This document shows positions 4,610-8,714 of a stretch of DNA of 8,714 bases, piece after piece. Source of the stretch: an uncultured Eubacteriales bacterium (GTDB lineage Bacteria; Bacillota; Clostridia; Oscillospirales; Acutalibacteraceae). A program made the position numbers and the translations under genes. Each line of letters starts with the position of its first letter. Position 1 is the stretch's first letter. Below the pieces are notes generated by a model. The model was not told the origin of the DNA, did no database searches, and saw only the letters and a list, made by a program, of their open reading frames with translations. The DNA is taken from assembly GCA_900320235.1 (NCBI GenBank), contig ONRO01000105.1, positions 1 to 8,714 of the forward strand, given 5' to 3'.

Positions 4610-6874
4610 ATGGCAAAAAAAGGCGCTGCTGCAAAGCTGTGGCAAAGGTCAACGATATTGATGCTGATAATAATTATACTTGGCTTTGGCACTGTATTTG
4701 CAAGGCTTTTTTATCTCCAGGTGTATCAGGCTGAGGAATTACAGCAGAGGGCTGTTGAACAACAGCTTCATGATACGACAGTATCAGCAAAAAGAGGAAG
4801 CATTTATGATAAGAACGGCAATATTCTTGCACAGAGTATAACTGTATGGAATGTTGTTCTTGCACCGGCAAACTTTAAGAAAGATGACGATGCAAGCCGC
4901 CGGATTGTAGCAAAAGGACTTGCAGATATCCTTGAAATGGACGAGGATGAAATATTTAAAAAGACACATGAAAATTCATATTATGTAGTTCTTAAAAACA
5001 AGGTCGAAACCAAGATCAAGAATAAGATTCTTGCATTTGAAAGCAAAATATACAAGGAAAACAAGATCAGCGGAGTAATAAACCTTATTGAGGATTATAA
5101 AAGATATTATACACATGATGATTTTGCAGGTTCTATCCTTGGCTTTGTAGGTTCAGACGGTCAGGGACTTGAAGGAATAGAATATCAGTATGATGACGAG
5201 CTGAACGGAAATACAGGCCGTATTGTCATCGCACAGGATGCACATAACCAGCCGCTGCCGTATCAGTATGAGCAGAAGGTGGAAGCATCTGACGGTTCAG
5301 ATGTAGTGCTTACAATTGATGAAAATATCCAGGGCATAATGGAAAAATATGTCAAGGAAACAATAAAGGAATTCAATGTTTCAAACCGCGGCTGTGCAAT
5401 AATGATGAATGTCAAAACAGGCGCAATACTCGGATTTGCATGTGAAGGATCATTCAATCCGAATGATCCGTTTGAGATCGCGGATGAGAAAACCCGCAAG
5501 GAGATAGAAGCTTTGCCTGAGAATAAAAAGGCAGAGGCAGAAACAAAGGCACTGAATACACAGTGGAGAAACAAGGGCGTAAGTGATACCTATGTGCCCG
5601 GTTCAGTATTCAAGATGGTAACGGCATCTGCAGTGCTCAGTGAGGGTCTTATCACGGATAATACGACCTTCCATTGTGAGGGCGGATATTCACCCTATGA
5701 AGGTGCGGACCCGATCACCTGCTGGGACAGCGCAGGACATGGCATCCAGACTCTCGAACAGGCACTTTGTAATTCGTGTAACCCTGCATTCATGCAGATG
5801 GGCGTGGATCTTCTTGGAAGAGAGAAATTCTATAATTATTATGTCGGCTTCGGCTTTTCTGAAAAAACAGGAATCGATCTTCCCGGTGAAAGTGAAGATG
5901 TATTCTTCAATAAAAAGGATCAGCCGGCAGGAATGGATATGATGGACCTTGCGGTTGCATCGTTCGGACAGAACTTCAAGATCACACCTATCCAGATGGT
6001 AACAGCCTGTGCAGCAATTGCAAACAAGGGTAAGCTCATGCAGCCTTATGTTGTTCAGCAGGTAGTTGATTCAAACGGAAATGTTGTCAAGAATACAGAG
6101 CCTGAGGTCAAGCGTCAGGTAATAAGCGAAAGTGTAGCAAAACAGATGTGCTCTATACTTGAAAGAAATGCACGCTCTGGCGGTGCAACAAACGGCTATG
6201 TTGCAGGCTACCGTATCGGCGGAAAAACAGGTACATCACAGAAAATCGTCGATGAAGAGGGAAATGAGACAAATGACTATATCGCATCATTCTGCGGAAT
6301 AGCGCCATGCGATGATCCGGAAATAGCCCTTCTTTGCTATTTCGATACGCCTGACCCTGAAATAAACTATTATGGTTCAGCTGTTGCAGGACCATGCTTC
6401 AGAAATATTATGAGTGAGGTTCTTCCGTATCTCGGAGTAGAAAAGGTCTATGCACAGGACGAAATGACACAGGTGGAAACAGCGATAAAGGATTATGCCG
6501 GAATGACAGTAAGTCAGGCTCAGAAGGAGCTTGAAAACCTGAATCTGAAGGTACAGGTTTCAGGAAGCGGAGATAAGGTCGTGGCTCAGAATCCGCAGGC
6601 ATATTCAAATGTACCAAGTCAGGGTACGGTAGTACTTTATACTGATGAGGAAAGCAAGTCACGGAATAAGGTAGTAGTACCTGATTTCACGGGCTGCAGT
6701 ATCAGTGATGTAAATTATCTTGCGACAACACATAATCTGAATCTGACGATAATGGGTTCCTCGTCAGAATATACGGCATCCTATGCTAAATCACAGGATA
6801 TACCGGCCGGAAAAGAGGTAGAACCGTATACGGTAGTGACGGTTGTATTCAACCAGGATAACAGTATCATGTAG
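4610..6874 (+). CDS. spoVD: Class B penicillin-binding protein, SpoVD/FtsI type, with two PASTA domains
   Basis: The 754-residue peptidoglycan transpeptidase has a short cytoplasmic N-terminus, one membrane anchor (about 15-35), the dimerisation domain starting at RGSIYDKNG (62-70), and the transpeptidase domain with the three active-site motifs: S332-V-F-K335, S389-C-N391 and K539-T-G541. Two PASTA domains follow (about 628-679 and 685-748). It cross-links stem peptides outside the membrane at the septum (FtsI/PBP2B role) or in spore cortex (SpoVD role). C371 and C390 are 19 residues apart with C390 inside the SxN motif, as I recall for the redox-active pair of B. subtilis SpoVD, which favours the SpoVD subtype; two PASTA domains resemble PBP2B. 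Which role it plays here cannot be decided from sequence. GGAAGGTGA precedes the ATG. Tandem stops TAG TAA end it, 30 bases before the next gene. Confidence 0.93.
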   Translation: MAKKGAAAKLWQRSTILMLIIIILGFGTVFARLFYLQVYQAEELQQRAVEQQLHDTTVSAKRGSIYDKNGNILAQSITVWNVVLAPANFKKDDDASRRIVAKGLADILEMDEDEIFKKTHENSYYVVLKNKVETKIKNKILAFESKIYKENKISGVINLIEDYKRYYTHDDFAGSILGFVGSDGQGLEGIEYQYDDELNGNTGRIVIAQDAHNQPLPYQYEQKVEASDGSDVVLTIDENIQGIMEKYVKETIKEFNVSNRGCAIMMNVKTGAILGFACEGSFNPNDPFEIADEKTRKEIEALPENKKAEAETKALNTQWRNKGVSDTYVPGSVFKMVTASAVLSEGLITDNTTFHCEGGYSPYEGADPITCWDSAGHGIQTLEQALCNSCNPAFMQMGVDLLGREKFYNYYVGFGFSEKTGIDLPGESEDVFFNKKDQPAGMDMMDLAVASFGQNFKITPIQMVTACAAIANKGKLMQPYVVQQVVDSNGNVVKNTEPEVKRQVISESVAKQMCSILERNARSGGATNGYVAGYRIGGKTGTSQKIVDEEGNETNDYIASFCGIAPCDDPEIALLCYFDTPDPEINYYGSAVAGPCFRNIMSEVLPYLGVEKVYAQDEMTQVETAIKDYAGMTVSQAQKELENLNLKVQVSGSGDKVVAQNPQAYSNVPSQGTVVLYTDEESKSRNKVVVPDFTGCSISDVNYLATTHNLNLTIMGSSSEYTASYAKSQDIPAGKEVEPYTVVTVVFNQDNSIM

Positions 6875-6892
6875 TAATAACAGAAGCGAAGG

Positions 6893-6898
6893 AAGGTG
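6893..6898 (+). promoter_or_regulatory. Ribosome binding site of the Mur ligase-like gene
   Basis: AAGGTG, within the longer purine run GAAGGAAGGTG, lies 6 bases before ATG 6905. An in-frame GTG at 6896 is part of this site itself, so ATG 6905 is the real start. The good site argues that the small gene is translated. Confidence 0.75.
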
Positions 6899-6904
6899 CT
6901 CAGA

Positions 6905-7438
6905 ATGACAAACCGTATCAAAACGGTTCAGACTCCCAGACTTATAATGATTGACTGTAAAAACGGCGACAGGATCGCAGATATTGTGTCAGATATTCTG
7001 AATTTCTGCTCATATAATACCTGCATAGATGATTTTTCGCTGAATACGGATTTTATTATTGAAACACCGCAGTTCAAAGGTGAACGTCCGGAAAATATCA
7101 TCGCGGATACGATCCTTTTTGACAGTGCAGACGAATTGAAGCCTGCTGAGGAATTCCGCAGCAGGGTGACATCCTATGAAAACGCAATGCAGTTCTACGG
7201 AGAAGATAATGACGATATCATTACCTATTCAGCGGAGAATTACGGTGCGGATGTAGCATGCAGGAATAAATCGGAGAAAAACGGGATCGCAGCATTTGAT
7301 ATTATCGGTAATGGAATACTGAGTCGGGTTAATATCATCAATGGAAAATACTCTGTTGATGAAGTGCTTGCCTGTACAGGAGTGCTTCTTGCGACGGGAC
7401 TTCCGCTTGCATCAATAATCAATTATTTTGAAGGTTGA
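6905..7438 (+). CDS. Small degenerate Mur ligase-like protein (probable pseudo-enzyme)
   Basis: The 177-residue cytoplasmic-looking protein has no signal peptide or membrane segment. By eye it follows a Mur ligase central domain. IMIDCKNGDRIADIVSDIL (14-32) sits where family members have the ATP-binding ITGTNGKTT, but only N20-G21 survive and the Lys and Thr are Asp and Arg. IIE (51-53) resembles the ME of the MurE 'MEVSSH' stretch. SYENAM (90-95) matches the 'HYEAAK' segment of E. coli MurE with the carbamylated Lys replaced by Met95. IITYSAENYGADV (105-117) and NGKYSVDEVLACTGVLLATGLPLASII (146-172) resemble the end of the central domain. The N-terminal UDP-binding and C-terminal amino-acid-binding domains are absent. 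It lies between the PBP gene and mraY, where murE and murF usually sit. Catalysis is unlikely; a binding or scaffold role is conceivable. The frame is intact, so it is not an obvious pseudogene. The family assignment is from remembered motifs, not a search. Confidence 0.7.
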   Translation: MTNRIKTVQTPRLIMIDCKNGDRIADIVSDILNFCSYNTCIDDFSLNTDFIIETPQFKGERPENIIADTILFDSADELKPAEEFRSRVTSYENAMQFYGEDNDDIITYSAENYGADVACRNKSEKNGIAAFDIIGNGILSRVNIINGKYSVDEVLACTGVLLATGLPLASIINYFEG

Positions 7439-7521
7439 TTAAAATAATACGAAATCAAAAAAACCGTGGCCTGAGATAAGAAAGGTCATCGCAGAGTAAT
7501 CTGCAGAAAGGTGGAACTCCA

Positions 7522-8550
7522 ATGTCAGGAATATGGACAATAGTTTCGGCGATAACATCCTTCGCAATTGCCGGACTACTTGGAATATGGCTTGTACCGT
7601 TTCTCCAGAAAAAACATTTCGGACAGACGATACTTGAGGAAGGACCAAAATGGCATAAGGGAAAACAGGGAACTCCGACAATGGGCGGCTTTATGTTCAT
7701 TGCAGCGAGTATAGCAGCGACTCTTGTCTGTGTGATACTATTCCATCTCACAGGAACTGATTCAAGAGGCATCGCACCTGAAACTCCGTTACAGAGCGTA
7801 AAAATATATGCAGGTCTGTTTATGGCTGCTGCATATGGTGCCATAGGCTTTATTGACGATTATGTAAAGGTAGCAAAAAAGCGTAATCTTGGTCTTACTC
7901 CAAAGCAGAAACTTGTACTTCAGTTTGCAGTAGCAGCTGCATATCTGTTTACACTTTACCTTTTCGGAGAAAAAACAGATACCTATATTCCGTTCTATGG
8001 AATGCTCGATATCGGAATACTCTATTATCCGATTTCAGCAATACTTATAGTCGGAATCGTAAATGCAGTAAATCTTACTGACGGTATAGACGGTCTTGAC
8101 GGTTCTGTGACCTTCTTTGCAGGTATTTTCGTGATGCTTATGGCAGGATATACAGCAAGAACAGGACTTTCAATTATGTCAGCAGCAATTGCCGGCGGAT
8201 GTCTTGGATTCCTGATCTGGAATTTCAATCCGGCAAAGACATTTATGGGAGATACAGGTTCGCTTTATCTGGGCGGATATCTTTGTGCACTTCTGTTCGG
8301 ACTTGATCTGGAGTTATTCCTTATTCCGATATGCCTTGTATATATTATAGAAATGTTCTCTGTAATACTTCAGGTAACATACTTCAAGCTGACACACGGC
8401 AAAAGACTTTTCAAAATGAGTCCGATCCATCATCATTTTGAAATGTGCGGCTGGTCAGAGGTAAAGATAGTTGTGGTATTCAGTATTGTAGAAGCAGTCT
8501 GCGGAGCAGGTTCACTGTTCCTTCTGCTTGGAAACGGAAAGTCATTCTGA
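7522..8550 (+). CDS. mraY: Phospho-N-acetylmuramoyl-pentapeptide-transferase MraY
   Basis: The 342-residue polytopic membrane protein has about ten hydrophobic segments and a normal length for MraY. Signature motifs are KWHKGKQGTPTMGG (43-56), FIDDYVK with the acidic pair D112-D113 (110-116), NAVNLTDGIDGLDG (181-194), NFNPAKTFMGDTGS with D244 (234-247), and the cytoplasmic PIHHHFEMCGWSE (301-313) with the triple His 303-305. MraY transfers phospho-MurNAc-pentapeptide from UDP to undecaprenyl phosphate, making lipid I, the first membrane step of peptidoglycan synthesis; it needs Mg2+. The ATG is preceded by AGAAAGGTGG. A small hairpin (GCAGA/TCTGC, 7491-7504) sits immediately before that site. 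The gene follows the Mur-like gene after 83 bases and probably shares its transcript. It provides the lipid-linked precursor that, after later steps, the PBP cross-links. Confidence 0.98.
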   Translation: MSGIWTIVSAITSFAIAGLLGIWLVPFLQKKHFGQTILEEGPKWHKGKQGTPTMGGFMFIAASIAATLVCVILFHLTGTDSRGIAPETPLQSVKIYAGLFMAAAYGAIGFIDDYVKVAKKRNLGLTPKQKLVLQFAVAAAYLFTLYLFGEKTDTYIPFYGMLDIGILYYPISAILIVGIVNAVNLTDGIDGLDGSVTFFAGIFVMLMAGYTARTGLSIMSAAIAGGCLGFLIWNFNPAKTFMGDTGSLYLGGYLCALLFGLDLELFLIPICLVYIIEMFSVILQVTYFKLTHGKRLFKMSPIHHHFEMCGWSEVKIVVVFSIVEAVCGAGSLFLLLGNGKSF

Positions 8551-8670
8551 AAAAATGTATAAAACATGATCCTTATCAGAATGATCTGTGGTCAGATTGA
8601 CAAAAAATAAAAAAAGAGCCGGAAAATAAGCTTTAATGCGGCATCGTACAGGAATTCAGAGATATCGCTA

Positions 8671-8699
8671 TTGCAACGGGCGGATAATTGTGTTATTAT
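8671..8699 (+). promoter_or_regulatory. Promoter candidate downstream of mraY
   Basis: TTGCAA (8671-8676) and TATTAT (8694-8699) are 17 bases apart, with an overlapping TATAAT at 8697-8702. The site lies in the 164-base tail after mraY, which contains no gene or clear terminator. It could drive the next gene beyond the window, by usual cluster order murD or a later dcw gene. Confidence 0.45.
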
Positions 8700-8714
8700 A
8701 ATAAGTACTGCATA

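Noticed and set aside
8637..8702. 21-codon open frame after mraY
   Set aside because: It has no ribosome binding site and overlaps the promoter candidate; too short to support.
1..8714. CRISPR array, tRNA, rRNA, insertion sequence or phage genes
   Set aside because: I saw no regularly spaced direct repeats, no cloverleaf or rRNA-like sequence, and no transposase or phage proteins among the coding regions.

Overview
The window looks like the start of a division and cell wall (dcw) gene cluster from an anaerobic Bacillota bacterium, most likely a Ruminococcus-like member of the Oscillospiraceae/Clostridia. The reasons are AT-rich intergenic DNA, strong AGGTG/GGAGG-type ribosome binding sites, the order mraZ-rsmH-ftsL-PBP-mraY, a SpoVD-type PBP with PASTA domains, and a hairpin-rich intergenic repeat of a style I associate with that family. 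The genus is an inference from style and remembered family features; no search was run.

Left part (1-1563). A bidirectional hairpin terminator (8-41) closes an upstream unit that lies outside the window. It is followed by a cluster of small hairpins that resembles a dispersed repeat, and by a minus-strand terminator. That terminator serves a convergent minus-strand gene (283-1563) for a six-pass membrane HD-GYP protein, a probable cyclic-di-GMP phosphodiesterase.

Middle (1564-2338). This is about 775 bases without a convincing gene. It holds a 24-bp palindrome with a -10 hexamer in each arm, a divergent promoter pair around TTGTAT/ATACAA half-sites, and the main dcw promoter (2227-2255). Just downstream of that promoter are two AAAGTGG boxes 20 bp apart, the expected signature of autorepression by MraZ.

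Right part (2339-8714). All genes are on the plus strand: mraZ (transcription factor), rsmH (16S rRNA m4C1402 methyltransferase), an ftsL-like single-pass division protein with its own near-consensus promoter, a SpoVD/FtsI-type class B PBP (transpeptidase plus two PASTA domains), a small 177-aa protein, and mraY (lipid I synthase). A run of three hairpins, the last with a T tract, lies between ftsL and the PBP gene and may act as an attenuator or terminator.

The most unusual item is the 177-aa gene (6905-7438). It sits where murE and murF normally lie. By eye it reads as a shrunken Mur ligase central domain whose P-loop and carbamylated-lysine position are destroyed and whose N- and C-terminal domains are missing. 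It has an intact frame and a good ribosome binding site, so it looks like an expressed pseudo-enzyme rather than debris. True murE and murF must then lie elsewhere in the genome.
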